This document shows positions 45,773-53,229 of a stretch of 64,000 nucleotides of DNA, one piece after another. The stretch covers positions 1 through 64,000 of the forward strand of contig NZ_SOFL01000034.1 of the NCBI RefSeq assembly GCF_004402695.1, given 5' to 3'. This stretch comes from Cryobacterium adonitolivorans (GTDB lineage Bacteria > Actinomycetota > Actinomycetes > Actinomycetales > Microbacteriaceae). The notes under the pieces were generated by a model. That model had not been told where the DNA came from. It was given only the letters and a program-made list of their open reading frames with translations, and did no database searches. A program made the position numbers and the translations under genes. Each line of letters opens with the position of its first letter. Position 1 is the first letter of the stretch.

Positions 45773-46240
45773 ATGCCGATCACCCTCGTCCCGATTAACG
45801 CACAACGGTTCCCCTCGTGGCAGGAACGGTGCCACGCCGAGTACGAAGCAGACCTGATCACTGCTGGTGAGACGCCACACGCTGCAGATCGGCATGCCGC
45901 CGATTCTCTAAAGCGGGCATTCCCCGCAGGTGCCCCCACCGCGGATAACGCTGTGTTTGACCTCGTTCACGACACGGATGGCACCGTCGGGTACCTCTGG
46001 ATCGGTCGCGACAGCTCGGGCGATGACACTTCGTGGTGGGTCTGGGACGTCGTAGTCGAGCCCGAATACCGAGGCAAGAGCTACGGGCGAGCGGCGATGC
46101 GGCTCGCTGAAGACCACGCCCGAGCGGCAGGAGCGCGCACGCTGGGCCTTAGCGTGTTCGGTCACAACGAGGCCGCGCGGGGACTGTACGAGTCAGCCGG
46201 ATATGAAACCACTACCGTCAAGATGCGGAAGCAGCTCTGA
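45773..46240 (+). CDS. GNAT-family N-acetyltransferase
   Basis: A 155-aa acetyltransferase that would move acetyl from acetyl-CoA to an amine. VWDVVVEPEYRGKSYGRAAM is the acetyl-CoA motif A with the (R/Q)xxGxG/A loop as RGKSYG, and the end LSVFGHNEAARGLYESAGYE is the standard GNAT motif B. The target is unknown. The ATG at 45773 is chosen. It lies inside an IS5-like pair of ends, so it is probably passenger cargo. Confidence 0.85.
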   Translation: MPITLVPINAQRFPSWQERCHAEYEADLITAGETPHAADRHAADSLKRAFPAGAPTADNAVFDLVHDTDGTVGYLWIGRDSSGDDTSWWVWDVVVEPEYRGKSYGRAAMRLAEDHARAAGARTLGLSVFGHNEAARGLYESAGYETTTVKMRKQL

Positions 46241-46276
46241 CCCCCGCTCAGTCCTCGTTTTCTGAGGCGGCGGTGG

Positions 46277-46390
46277 CTACTGAAGGGACGCTGCAAGGCA
46301 GGGCGCGGCGTTGTAGTTCCGAGCGATCTTGTCGGAGCGCATCGCAATGCCGCGCCAGTGCCAGATCACTGTCTCCACCACGAGCCGACG
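46277..46390 (-). pseudogene. IS5-family transposase, C-terminal remnant
   Basis: The reading frame RRLVVETVIWHWRGIAMRSD, then KIARNYNAAPCLAASLQ, stop, matches the end of IS5-family transposases, where the region reads close to RSDKIARNYNAALCLA. The N-terminal DDE part is missing. The end repeat lies 85 bases away. Confidence 0.7.
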
Positions 46391-46474
46391 ATCTACGGAC
46401 CGAGCAGAGCCCGGGTCTCGTCCGACAGCACATTACGCGACACATCCCCAGCGTCAGCGACGAGTGCTGGTCAA

Positions 46475-46490
46475 CCATTTAGCAACACGC
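46475..46490 (-). mobile_element. IS5-like inverted end, right
   Basis: CCATTTAGCAACACGC is the exact complement of the left end at 45722-45737. It closes the unit holding the GNAT gene and the transposase remnant. Confidence 0.7.
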
Positions 46491-46566
46491 CCTAGTCGGC
46501 CGGCACCCCACGGTGGGCCCTTCGGGCCTGGGAACCGCTGCGCGGTCGCCTTCTTGCATTTTTTAT

Positions 46567-46702
46567 CTGTCTGGCCGTTTCACCGTAGTTCGCTCCGCGC
46601 CTGCGTTCCGGGCTTTCGCGGCATATCCTCGCTGCGCTTGCGGTATTCCACGTCCCTGCTCTTCGGCACTCCCGCTCTCAATCGATTTCTCTTGCCAGAC
46701 AG
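46567..46702 (+). ncRNA. Repeated structured element, copy 1 (before parB-like gene)
   Basis: Copy 1 of a family of four. Arms CTGTCTGGC (46567-46575) and GCCAGACAG (46694-46702) pair perfectly. Inside, CACCGTAGTTCGC follows the first arm and TCAATCGATTTCTCTT precedes the second, as in the other copies; inner CCGTAG pairs only partly with CTTCGG. A CCGCTGCGCGG hairpin lies 30 bases before. The ParB-like ATG is 33 bases downstream behind GGAGAGAG. It is probably a leader RNA or a single-stranded promoter; function is unknown. Confidence 0.7.
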
Positions 46703-46734
46703 GCAAAAAAATCAGTTGATGGAGAGAGAACCCA

Positions 46735-48141
46735 ATGACTACCAGCACCGTAAATGTCGGAACTATCGAGCACGTTGACCCGAACCTGATCGTTGTAGAA
46801 GCGAACGTGCGCACCGAAGCTCAGTTGGGCCGCGAGTTCGTGGCCAGCATCAAGGCAAACGGCGTCCTGACGCCGATCCTCGCCCGCCGCGACGACCAGG
46901 GCAACATCATCGTGCGAGCCGGTCAGCGCCGCACCCTGGCCGCTCGTGAGGCCGGTTTGGCTACGATCCCCGCCTACGTAGTAGCCGCCGATGAGACTAC
47001 TGTCGAGCGGATTGTGCAGCAGATGGCCGAGAACGATCACCGCGAGGCCGTCACCGACGCCGACCGGGTGGCCGCGTTCCAGCAGTTGGCTTTCGAGGGA
47101 CTGACCCCCGCGGTGATCGCCAAGCGACTGGGCAGCAAGCCCGCCACAGTCAAGGCCGGAATCGCCGTGGCAGAGAACGCCGTCGCGGCATCCGCCATCG
47201 TCAGCCACTCCCTCACTCTCGACCAGGCTGCCGCGCTGATCGAGTTCGAGGGCGACGACGAAACCGTGTCCGTGCTCATCGACATTGCCACCACCAGCCC
47301 CGAGCAGTTCGCCCACGCAGCGCAGCGCGCACGCGACGACAAGCGCGTGGCCACGATGAAGGCAGACGCGGCCGCCGACCTGATCGCGCGCGGCTTTACG
47401 GTTCTGGACCGTGACCGGGGATCCTACGAAAACGACTACACGAGCATCAGCTACCTGACCACCGCAGACGGTGAGTCAGTCACCGCCGAGCACATCGCGG
47501 CGAGTGAGGGTCGGGCCGCGTACGTGTACGCGTACAGCAGCAATGACACCGCCACCGTGCGCTACTACCTGAAAGACCCGAATGCTGCCGGGTTCCGTAA
47601 GTCCAGCGGCAGCGGGGCCACCAGCGGCCCGATGACCGACGAGCAGAAGGCCGAACGTAAGACCCTGATTGCCAACAACAAGGCGTGGGCCAGCGCTGAG
47701 GTCGTGCGCCGCGAATGGTTGGCCGAGTTCCTGAGCCGCAAGACGCTCCCGAAGGATGCCACCCAGGCCATCACCGTGGGCCTGACCGTGCACCACAGCA
47801 TGGTCGGCAAAGCCATCCAGAACGGCAACGTGCTCGCGCACACGCTGCTCGGATTGAAGCGGGCCGACTACTGGTCGCGTGACAAGCTCTCCGCGCTGGT
47901 GGAGCACTCCCCCACCAAGGCGCAGCACGTCGCCCTCGCAATCATCCTGGCCGGTATCGAGGACAGCACCAGCAAGGAAACCTGGCGCCACCCGAACACC
48001 TACAGCGCTCGCTACTTGCTGCAGCTGGCCGCATGGGGCTACGGCCTCAGCGACGTTGAGCAAATCGTGATCAACGCTGTTGCCGAGAAGACCGCGACCA
48101 AGGCAGCCGTAGCCGTAGCCGCTAAGGGCACTCAGGAGTAG
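46735..48141 (+). CDS. ParB/Spo0J-type protein
   Basis: A 468-aa protein. The N-terminal ParB/sulfiredoxin fold has VEANVRTEAQLGREFVASIK, ILARRDDQGNIIVRAGQRRT and MAENDHREAVTDADRVAAFQ; the KorB-like helix-turn-helix is LTPAVIAKRLGSKPATVKAG. The long C-terminus has no clear motif. It is not next to a parA gene, unlike partition ParB, and resembles the ParB-like proteins of plasmid leading regions. The structured element and SD GGAGAGAG precede it. Confidence 0.8.
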   Translation: MTTSTVNVGTIEHVDPNLIVVEANVRTEAQLGREFVASIKANGVLTPILARRDDQGNIIVRAGQRRTLAAREAGLATIPAYVVAADETTVERIVQQMAENDHREAVTDADRVAAFQQLAFEGLTPAVIAKRLGSKPATVKAGIAVAENAVAASAIVSHSLTLDQAAALIEFEGDDETVSVLIDIATTSPEQFAHAAQRARDDKRVATMKADAAADLIARGFTVLDRDRGSYENDYTSISYLTTADGESVTAEHIAASEGRAAYVYAYSSNDTATVRYYLKDPNAAGFRKSSGSGATSGPMTDEQKAERKTLIANNKAWASAEVVRREWLAEFLSRKTLPKDATQAITVGLTVHHSMVGKAIQNGNVLAHTLLGLKRADYWSRDKLSALVEHSPTKAQHVALAIILAGIEDSTSKETWRHPNTYSARYLLQLAAWGYGLSDVEQIVINAVAEKTATKAAVAVAAKGTQE

Positions 48142-48231
48142 CTTCAGCCCCGACCCGGCGCGACAGTCCCCCTACTGCCGCGCCGGGTTCCGCCGTCCCC
48201 GGCTCCGGCACGGAGGCCGGAACCTGCACCC

Positions 48232-48313
48232 AGGCACACGCCCCTGACGGGTCGTGACCGAACAGCGGCGCGGCCGCTGTACCCGTCCCCGATGTTGTGC
48301 CGCTGCGCGGCCG
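48232..48313 (+). repeat. 82-bp duplicated intergenic repeat, copy 1
   Basis: Contains AGGCACACG, GGGTCGTGAC, GAACAGCGGCGCGGCCGCTG and CCGCTG-GCGGCC blocks in the same order as at 49832-49912, with roughly 80% identity by eye. The AGCGGCGCGGCCGCT core is a dyad. It lies just before the iterons. The second copy is just before structured element copy 2. Confidence 0.6.
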
Positions 48314-48330
48314 GGGAGAACAGAGCGACA

Positions 48331-48394
48331 TCACCTGAAAGGGTGACGAGAGATCACCCTTTCAGGGTGACGAAAGATCACCCTTTCAGGGTGA
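48331..48394. repeat. Three iterons / operators GATCACCCTTTCAGGGTGA
   Basis: Two direct 19-bp repeats, GATCACCCTTTCAGGGTGA (48352-48370 and 48376-48394), each a near palindrome TCACCCT-TTC-AGGGTGA, plus a degenerate copy (48331-48346, TCACCTGAAAGGGTGA). Starts of the two perfect copies are 24 bases apart. They lie between the ParB-like gene and a copy of rep-internal DNA. They could be Rep iterons, ParB sites or an operator. Confidence 0.65.
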
Positions 48395-48435
48395 TGCCCG
48401 CCGATGCCGTCGAAAGTAACTCGGAGCGGCTGCGC

Positions 48436-48481
48436 ACAACCCCACGTACAGTCCGGCCACAATCACTACATAACCCCCGCC
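48436..48481 (+). repeat. Copy of rep-internal sequence, candidate origin component
   Basis: CACAACCCC, ACAGTCCGGCCACAA, CACT and AATAACCCCCGCC-like blocks match positions 45080-45127 inside rep (about 80% identity). Inside rep they encode VRPQPLNNPRP. Outside a gene, next to the iterons and followed by a C-rich run, the block looks like an origin motif. The rest of 48142-48645 shows no gene. Confidence 0.55.
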
Positions 48482-48645
48482 CCGCCCCCCGCCCCCCCCT
48501 TTGCCGTCGATCTGGCGCTGGAGCTCGTCGCTGCCGGCAACCTCAATCCCGAGAGCCGCTGGCAATACTTGGGAGATGCCGCCTAGTGGGCCAGTCCGTG
48601 CGGCGGAGATGCCCACGCGACGGCGAAGTTGGGTAGCGTGCTGAG

Positions 48646-49041
48646 ATGACTGAATCGGCGCTTCCCACTGCGGGTCTCGGCCAGGATGCGGCAGTACCGG
48701 CGCCGATAACGAGGAGAGAATTCGTTAGACGCATTGTGCTGGTTGATGTGGTCGCAGTTTTTGTCGCGTTGCTGCCTCTTCTGTTTTTGGGGATAGGTAT
48801 TCAATCGTTGGGAGCGCAGAACGGGTGGTGGGCGGGGGATCCCAACTCGAACGATGGCGAGGAGTTCTTTGCCACCGTCCTGGGCGGATTTGGTCTGTTC
48901 AGCGTGACTGTCCTGGCGGCGATCCCAGTGTCCGTGCTTGCTGGGCGCCACGGCTTTCCCGTGTGGCGTTCGGTCATGGTGAGCACGCTTGGAATCCTGG
49001 GGTCATGCCTGATTCTGGGCGTTACCGCCAGCATCTTCTAG
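48646..49041 (+). CDS. Three-helix membrane protein of unknown function
   Basis: A 131-aa protein with hydrophobic segments at about 27-50 (IVLVDVVAVFVALLPLLFLG), 76-97 (FFATVLGGFGLFSVTVLAAI) and 107-130 (SVMVSTLGILGSCLILGVTA). The cytosolic start is short and uncharged. No family recognised. The ATG at 48646 is used; the neighbours are unrelated. Confidence 0.55.
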   Translation: MTESALPTAGLGQDAAVPAPITRREFVRRIVLVDVVAVFVALLPLLFLGIGIQSLGAQNGWWAGDPNSNDGEEFFATVLGGFGLFSVTVLAAIPVSVLAGRHGFPVWRSVMVSTLGILGSCLILGVTASIF

Positions 49042-49085
49042 GCGGCCCTCCCTAACGCCGGCAGTGGCCAGGTGACACATCTGTT

Positions 49086-49652
49086 TTAGGAGTGTGGCCT
49101 GCGCGGGGTGTCGGCGAGGTTGTAGATGAGCCAGCCTGATGTCGCGGCGTCGCAGATGGTGAGGTCGGTGACATCAATCAGGATCTCCGCGCTGGATTGT
49201 GGGAGTCCGATCCGTAATGATTCAGCCCCAAGCAGCGGACAGTCTGGGTAGAGATTCTGGCCGGCCACTCTGACCAAGAGGTAAGCGGCGTCCTGGGGTG
49301 TGACGGTGATGCTGTGGGCGGGAATGGTGTCGCGTTTCGTAGCCGGGTTGTCGATGACTTGCCCTGCGGCGTCGAGAAGGGCGACCTCGGGGAATCCTGA
49401 GACGGTGCAGCTGGTCGCCCCGGTGTTGGTGAGCTTGACGTAGAACAGGGCCGTGTTATGGGGGTGGTCCGAATTAAAGGATTCCCGGGTGGCCGTGAAC
49501 TCGCAGGTGCCAGAGTCAGCGTTCTTGTCCGCTGCCGGCGTTCGAGCGTTTCCTTCAGCCGGGCTCAGTGAACACCCCGTTAGCGCGCCCAGCATGAGCA
49601 GCACTGTCGCGGCCACCAGTGCCTTGGCGGACCTACGAGATCGAGTGTTCAT
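49086..49652 (-). CDS. DUF4232-type lipoprotein
   Basis: A 188-aa lipoprotein with lipobox LGALTGC. The folded domain has KLTNTGATSCTVSGFPEVAL, RDTIPAHSITVTPQDAAYLL and a Cys pair (YPDCPLL, LTICDAA), the DUF4232 pattern common in secreted actinobacterial proteins. Its role is unknown. The ATG at 49650-49652 is standard. Confidence 0.8.
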   Translation of the reverse strand: MNTRSRRSAKALVAATVLLMLGALTGCSLSPAEGNARTPAADKNADSGTCEFTATRESFNSDHPHNTALFYVKLTNTGATSCTVSGFPEVALLDAAGQVIDNPATKRDTIPAHSITVTPQDAAYLLVRVAGQNLYPDCPLLGAESLRIGLPQSSAEILIDVTDLTICDAATSGWLIYNLADTPRRPHS

Positions 49653-49831
49653 TTGTTGTTCCCCCCGGCACCGATGCTACTCGGCTGCACCGCACGTCTG
49701 ATCGGCCAGAAAAGATCGACTAATCGGAATGTCAGCGTCGCTGCAGCTGAGCAAATGTCCGGGCATGTCGCGCACGACGGCGGGCCAGGCGACCCGAACC
49801 CCGGAACGCACGTCTTGAGCCGGCGATGACT

Positions 49832-49912
49832 AGGCACACGTCCTGAATGGGTCGTGACGGAACAGCGGCGCGGCCGCTGTACCCATCCCCCATTTTGAGC
49901 CGCTGAGCGGCC
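49832..49912 (+). repeat. 82-bp duplicated intergenic repeat, copy 2
   Basis: Second copy of the 48232-48313 block, about 80% identical, with the same AGCGGCGCGGCCGCT dyad. A short inverted repeat (GATATCAGAGTGATATC) replaces the three iterons. It is about 100 bases before structured element copy 2. The rest of 49653-50011 shows no gene. Confidence 0.6.
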
Positions 49913-50011
49913 GATGGATATCAGAGTGATATCACTTGCAAAACCGTGACGGCGATGCCGTCATGAGCAAATTGGAGCCGCTGCGCGGCACTGTCCAATG
50001 GGTCTTTTTGT

Positions 50012-50148
50012 CCTTTCTGGCGTTTCACCGTAGCTCCCTCCCGTGCCTCGTCACCCACATTCTCGGACGCACCCTGCGGGCTTATTTCGCCCGAGAATCC
50101 GTGCACTGCGGCACTCCCGGTCGCTATCGATTTCTCTTGCCAGATAGG
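50012..50148 (+). ncRNA. Repeated structured element, copy 2 (before DUF3560 operon)
   Basis: CCTTTCTGGC (50012-50021) pairs with GCCAGATAGG (50139-50148) with one mismatch. Inside, CCGTAG pairs with CTGCGG (one GU), and ATTCTCGG (50059-50066) pairs perfectly with CCGAGAAT (50091-50098). The single-stranded ATCGATTTCTCTT block is kept. The next ORF is 35 bases downstream behind GAGGAAGAG. Confidence 0.75.
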
Positions 50149-50182
50149 GCAAAAAAACAGTTGTTCACGAGGAAGAGAACCC

Positions 50183-50335
50183 ATGGCCGAGTCAGATCAC
50201 CCGTACGAGAACACCTACCCCCGGGAGCGCTCCGCCAGCGGGTGCGCCTGCCGTGGTTGCCGGTCCGAAGGTGCCGCAGATTCTCAGCCGGGCGCAACCT
50301 GCACCGCCACCCGCTACGCCGACAGCTTCGCCTAG
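50183..50335 (+). CDS. 50-aa cysteine-rich peptide
   Basis: A short ORF starting at the ATG at 50183 with ribosome site GAGGAAGAG: MAESDHPYENTYPRERSASG, then CACRGC and a third cysteine pair position GATC. Its location right after structured element copy 2 and before the DUF3560 gene (17-base gap) supports it. It could bind zinc. No family recognised. Confidence 0.5.
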   Translation: MAESDHPYENTYPRERSASGCACRGCRSEGAADSQPGATCTATRYADSFA

Positions 50336-50351
50336 ATCGAGGGAAAAACTC

Positions 50352-51287
50352 ATGCTCACCATCACCCACACCCACGAAGCCGGAACCATGATCGACGGAA
50401 CCAGCCGAGGCGACGGAACCGCCGAAGTCCTCAAGTCCACCGGATGGCGCTGGGGCCGCAGCATCAGCGCATGGTTCGTCCCCCAGTCCCGCGACTGCCT
50501 GCCCAAGCTGCACACCATCACCCGCACCAAGTCGGCACTTGAAGCCGCCGGGTTCGAGGTCACAACCGAAATCGACAGCACCCACCGCACGACCGCCGAC
50601 GTCGAGGCCGGAAAGATCGAGCGTCAGGCCGACCGGGTAGATGCCCTGGCCGCGAAGGCAGAGCGCAAAACCGGCGCGGAAGATGCCGCCTGGAACAATG
50701 CGCGCGCAGCGCTGGACCGGCTGCCCGAGGGAGGCGAGCCGATCAAGGTTGGCCACCATTCGGAAGGTCGACACCGCAACGCGATCGCCAAAGCAGATAA
50801 CGCCATTCGCAAATCAGTCGAAGCCAGCGCAGAGGCCACCATCGCCCAGGCCCACGCCGACGCGGCCACCCACACCACCGACGCCCGTTACAACCCGGTC
50901 ACCGTGGCCAACCGCATCGAGGCGTTGGGCGCTGAGCTCCGCAGGCTCGAACGCCGCATAATCGCGCAGTGCTACGACGACACACGCGGTTACATCGAGG
51001 CCACCGCCGAGCAGATCCAGGCCCGGACTACCCGCCTCGCCCCGCACATCGACGAGAAGCGCGACCAGATCGCCTATTGGGAAGCCGTGCGCGCCGCCCA
51101 GGTCGTCAGCGGCACGGCCACCGGCTACGACCGCTCCACCGTCAAGAAGGGCGACCGGGTGAAGATCCGCGGCCAGTGGCGCGAAGTCGTGCGCGCCAAC
51201 CTCAAAACAGTCAGCGTCAGCACCGGCTACACCTGGACCGACACCGCCCCATACGCCGAGATTCAGCAGCTCGTGCGGCCGGAGTAG
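50352..51287 (+). CDS. DUF3560 protein
   Basis: A 311-aa protein with the DUF3560 pattern: start LTITHTHEAGTMIDGTSRGD, then STGWRWGRSISAWFVPQSRD, then a helical middle with KADNAIRKSVEASAEATIAQ, and a C-terminal beta part (GDRVKIRGQWREVVRANLKT). The family occurs on plasmids and phages of Actinobacteria and elsewhere, with no known activity. The ATG at 50352 is internal to a longer open frame; it is preceded by AGGGAAA. Confidence 0.75.
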   Translation: MLTITHTHEAGTMIDGTSRGDGTAEVLKSTGWRWGRSISAWFVPQSRDCLPKLHTITRTKSALEAAGFEVTTEIDSTHRTTADVEAGKIERQADRVDALAAKAERKTGAEDAAWNNARAALDRLPEGGEPIKVGHHSEGRHRNAIAKADNAIRKSVEASAEATIAQAHADAATHTTDARYNPVTVANRIEALGAELRRLERRIIAQCYDDTRGYIEATAEQIQARTTRLAPHIDEKRDQIAYWEAVRAAQVVSGTATGYDRSTVKKGDRVKIRGQWREVVRANLKTVSVSTGYTWTDTAPYAEIQQLVRPE

Positions 51288-51322
51288 TCCCGCCCAAACG
51301 GCCGGCCCACCCAGGGCCGGCC

Positions 51323-51350
51323 GTGAGGGGAAACCCCTTCACACTCCCCC
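51323..51350 (+). terminator. Repeated G-rich hairpin, copy 1
   Basis: GTGAGGGG-AAA-CCCCTTCAC then ACTCCCCC, right after the DUF3560 gene. Two further near-identical hairpins occur at 51893 and 53074. They are probably terminators or processing hairpins of this operon family. Confidence 0.6.
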
Positions 51351-51425
51351 ACCAGCTGCAGCCGGCCCCGCCCGGCACCCACCCTCGAGAACGGTCCCGA
51401 CACAGGGACCACAGGAGATCCGGCC

Positions 51426-51863
51426 ATGATCATCACCTACCAACGCCCCGGCACGCTCGAGGCGCACCAGCTCGACCAGGACGCCCCCGCCGCCGACCTC
51501 AGCCCCACCGGGGCCACGTGCGGAACAACGACCGTCGGGGTCCTCGGGATCCAGTGGAGCTGCAGCAGAGCACCCCACCCCGGCCAGGACGAACACCGCG
51601 CCACCATCACTCCCCCAGGCGACGGGTCGGGCGGCGCCGTTGCCATCGCGTGGACGTACCAATACGCCACCGACGCGCAGCACGGCGACGTCGACCAGGC
51701 GGCCCCCACCCAGAGCATCACCGTCACCCTGTCGTTTCCCGACCGAGCTGCACGCGGCATCAACGCGGCCGCGCTGATCCGCAGCATGGTCGACGCCGGA
51801 CTAGGCCACTTCTGGGAAGGCGACCAAGACGACGTAACCGCCAGCTCAACCGCCACCACCTGA
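51426..51863 (+). CDS. Plasmid protein of unknown function
   Basis: A 145-aa protein, probably beta-rich at the start (MIITYQRPGTLEAHQLDQDA) with a helical final third (INAAALIRSMVDAGLGHFWE). It has no clear family but lies in the run of leading-region-like genes and ends just before a G-rich hairpin. The ATG at 51426 is standard. Confidence 0.5.
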   Translation: MIITYQRPGTLEAHQLDQDAPAADLSPTGATCGTTTVGVLGIQWSCSRAPHPGQDEHRATITPPGDGSGGAVAIAWTYQYATDAQHGDVDQAAPTQSITVTLSFPDRAARGINAAALIRSMVDAGLGHFWEGDQDDVTASSTATT

Positions 51864-51892
51864 ACGCCGGGCCGACCCTCACGAGGTCGGCC

Positions 51893-51924
51893 GTGAGGGG
51901 GACGGCGCCCCCTCACACTCCCCC
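51893..51924 (+). terminator. Repeated G-rich hairpin, copy 2
   Basis: GTGAGGGGG-ACGGCG-CCCCCTCAC then ACTCCCCC, 30 bases past the 145-aa gene. Same stem and tail as copies at 51323 and 53074. A short GCCGGATCC stretch follows and then structured element copy 3 begins at 51998. Confidence 0.6.
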
Positions 51925-51997
51925 AGGTGAATCCGGCACGGAGGCCGGATCCACGCGGACCCGGCTACGCCGGCCTGACCCTGACAGAACTTTTCTT

Positions 51998-52139
51998 CCC
52001 TTGGTGGCCGGTCATCGTAGTTCGCTTGCGTGCCTTCGTCACCCACAATCTGGCACGCGGTCGCAAGCTCCCTTATTTCGCACCAGATTGCGTGCACTAC
52101 GGCACTCCGCTCTCAATCGATTTCTCTTGCCACCAAGGG
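51998..52139 (+). ncRNA. Repeated structured element, copy 3 (before DUF3846 gene)
   Basis: CCCTTGGTGGC (51998-52008) pairs perfectly, 11 bp, with GCCACCAAGGG (52129-52139); the sequence differs from the other copies, so pairing is kept by compensation. Inner CGTAGT (52016-52021) pairs with ACTACG (52096-52101), and CAATCTGG (52046-52053) with CCAGATTG (52083-52090). TCAATCGATTTCTCTT precedes the last arm. The DUF3846 ATG lies 86 bases downstream. Confidence 0.8.
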
Positions 52140-52225
52140 CAGAAAAACGGTGGACGACTACACAATCACTGCCCACGAGAGCCCGGGACCCCGCGTATCT
52201 CACCATCCTTGGAGAGGGAAACACC

Positions 52226-52645
52226 ATGACCACCACCATCCGCAGCGTCAAGATCAACCCGACCGAAACCATCACCACACTCGACCTGGACAGCGCAAAC
52301 AGCGGCAACGACATAGCCGCAGCCATCGACTGCCGGATGTTCGCCGTCGTCGACCTGGCCGACAGCATCGACCTATTCGTAGACGACGAAGGGCTCATCA
52401 ACGGGTCGACCCTGAACCTGCCCGCAACCGTGCTGACCCACCTGCTCGGCAACCCGACCGTGATCTTTGGAACCGCTATCGCAGTCGGCACCAACCCCGA
52501 GGGCCAAACCGTCGGGCTGAGCGATAGCCAGTTCGCGCGGGTCCAGAAGGCTTTCGCCCAGAAGCCCGACCCGGGAACTGTCGACACTCTCATTGAGAGC
52601 CTGTCGCCTTTCCCCACCATCGTCAGCATGCTCCGCAACATCTAG
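52226..52645 (+). CDS. DUF3846 protein
   Basis: A 139-aa protein with strands MTTTIRSVKINPTETITTLD, then MFAVVDLADSIDLFVDDEGL, then LIESLSPFPTIVSML. This matches the DUF3846 family of plasmids and phages, of unknown role. The ATG at 52226 has GGAGAGGG upstream and opens within a much longer open frame that I judge to be a chance extension. Confidence 0.7.
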   Translation: MTTTIRSVKINPTETITTLDLDSANSGNDIAAAIDCRMFAVVDLADSIDLFVDDEGLINGSTLNLPATVLTHLLGNPTVIFGTAIAVGTNPEGQTVGLSDSQFARVQKAFAQKPDPGTVDTLIESLSPFPTIVSMLRNI

Positions 52646-52663
52646 CAAACGGGAGGAAGAGCA

Positions 52664-52867
52664 ATGGCCACCCTGAGCATCGAAACAATCCAGACGCGAG
52701 TCACCAAAAGCGATGACGACACCTGGAGCCGTACCCTTCAGCTCGCCAAGCGTGGCGAGGATCTGTACGCCCACGCACAGGCCAGTTACACGCTGGCACA
52801 CACGGCAACGATCGACAGCGCCGAATATGTGACTTTCGTCGACACCCTCACTCGCGTAAGCGACTAA
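52664..52867 (+). CDS. 67-aa helical plasmid protein
   Basis: A short helical protein (SIETIQTRVTKSDDDTWSRT, LAHTATIDSAEYVTFVDTLT) immediately after the DUF3846 gene (18-base gap, GGGAGGA ribosome site). No family recognised; probably co-transcribed. Confidence 0.5.
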   Translation: MATLSIETIQTRVTKSDDDTWSRTLQLAKRGEDLYAHAQASYTLAHTATIDSAEYVTFVDTLTRVSD

Positions 52868-53073
52868 CGATCCGGAGGGGCGGCCAGGGCCGCCCCTCCC
52901 CCAGCCGGAAAGCAACACCATGACCGAACAAGTCTCCGCATGCGCCGATCACCAGAGCTGCACCGCATGGACGAATTTGACCGCGCCCTGACAATCGCCA
53001 AGAGCTGCCCCCAGTGCCTTGTCGAGGCCGCCTAACCAGGACCAGCCACCGGCTGGCCCTCGCGGACCAGCCT

Positions 53074-53101
53074 GTGAGGGGCGACCCCCTCACACTCCCC
53101 C
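53074..53101 (+). terminator. Repeated G-rich hairpin, copy 3
   Basis: GTGAGGGG-CGAC-CCCCTCAC then ACTCCCCC. It ends the operon of DUF3846 and the 67-aa protein. A possible frameshifted 20-30-codon ORF with SCPQCLVEAA lies just before it (52920-53034); I do not call it. Confidence 0.6.
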
Positions 53102-53155
53102 GTAGTCGCGATACCGAGGTAATGCTCGTTTTTCGAGGTCGAATAATTAATGCAT

Positions 53156-53220
53156 GAATGACAGAAAGACAGAATGCAGGAATGTTGGAATGATTGACAG
53201 AAGGAATGCAAGCAGGAATG
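53156..53220 (+). repeat. GAATG repeat array before parA, candidate centromere/operator
   Basis: Six GAATG copies begin at 53156, 53172, 53180, 53188, 53204 and 53216, with spacings 16, 8, 8, 16 and 12, mostly multiples of eight. They end 10 bases before the parA ATG. A run of short repeats with near-constant spacing upstream of ParA and a ribbon-helix-helix partner is the usual layout of a type Ib centromere that doubles as operator. Confidence 0.65.
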
Positions 53221-53229
53221 ATTGAAAGC

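Noticed and set aside
46678-47316. 212-codon minus-strand frame opposite the ParB-like gene
   Set aside because: Antisense shadow; it would also run through a conserved structured element.
48331-48394. CRISPR-like array
   Set aside because: The repeats are palindromic iterons, only three in number, with spacers of 5 bases, not CRISPR repeats with 30-base spacers. No cas genes are present.
50969-52225. Long 5' extension of the DUF3846 frame
   Set aside because: It is Arg/Pro/His-rich and overlaps DUF3560, the 145-aa gene, a hairpin and a structured element in another frame; the true start at 52226 has a good ribosome site.
52920-53034. Small ORF MTEQVSACADHQSCTAW with a second frame ending SCPQCLVEAA
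   Set aside because: Possibly a frameshifted cysteine mini-protein, but each frame is under 35 codons and neither has outside support.
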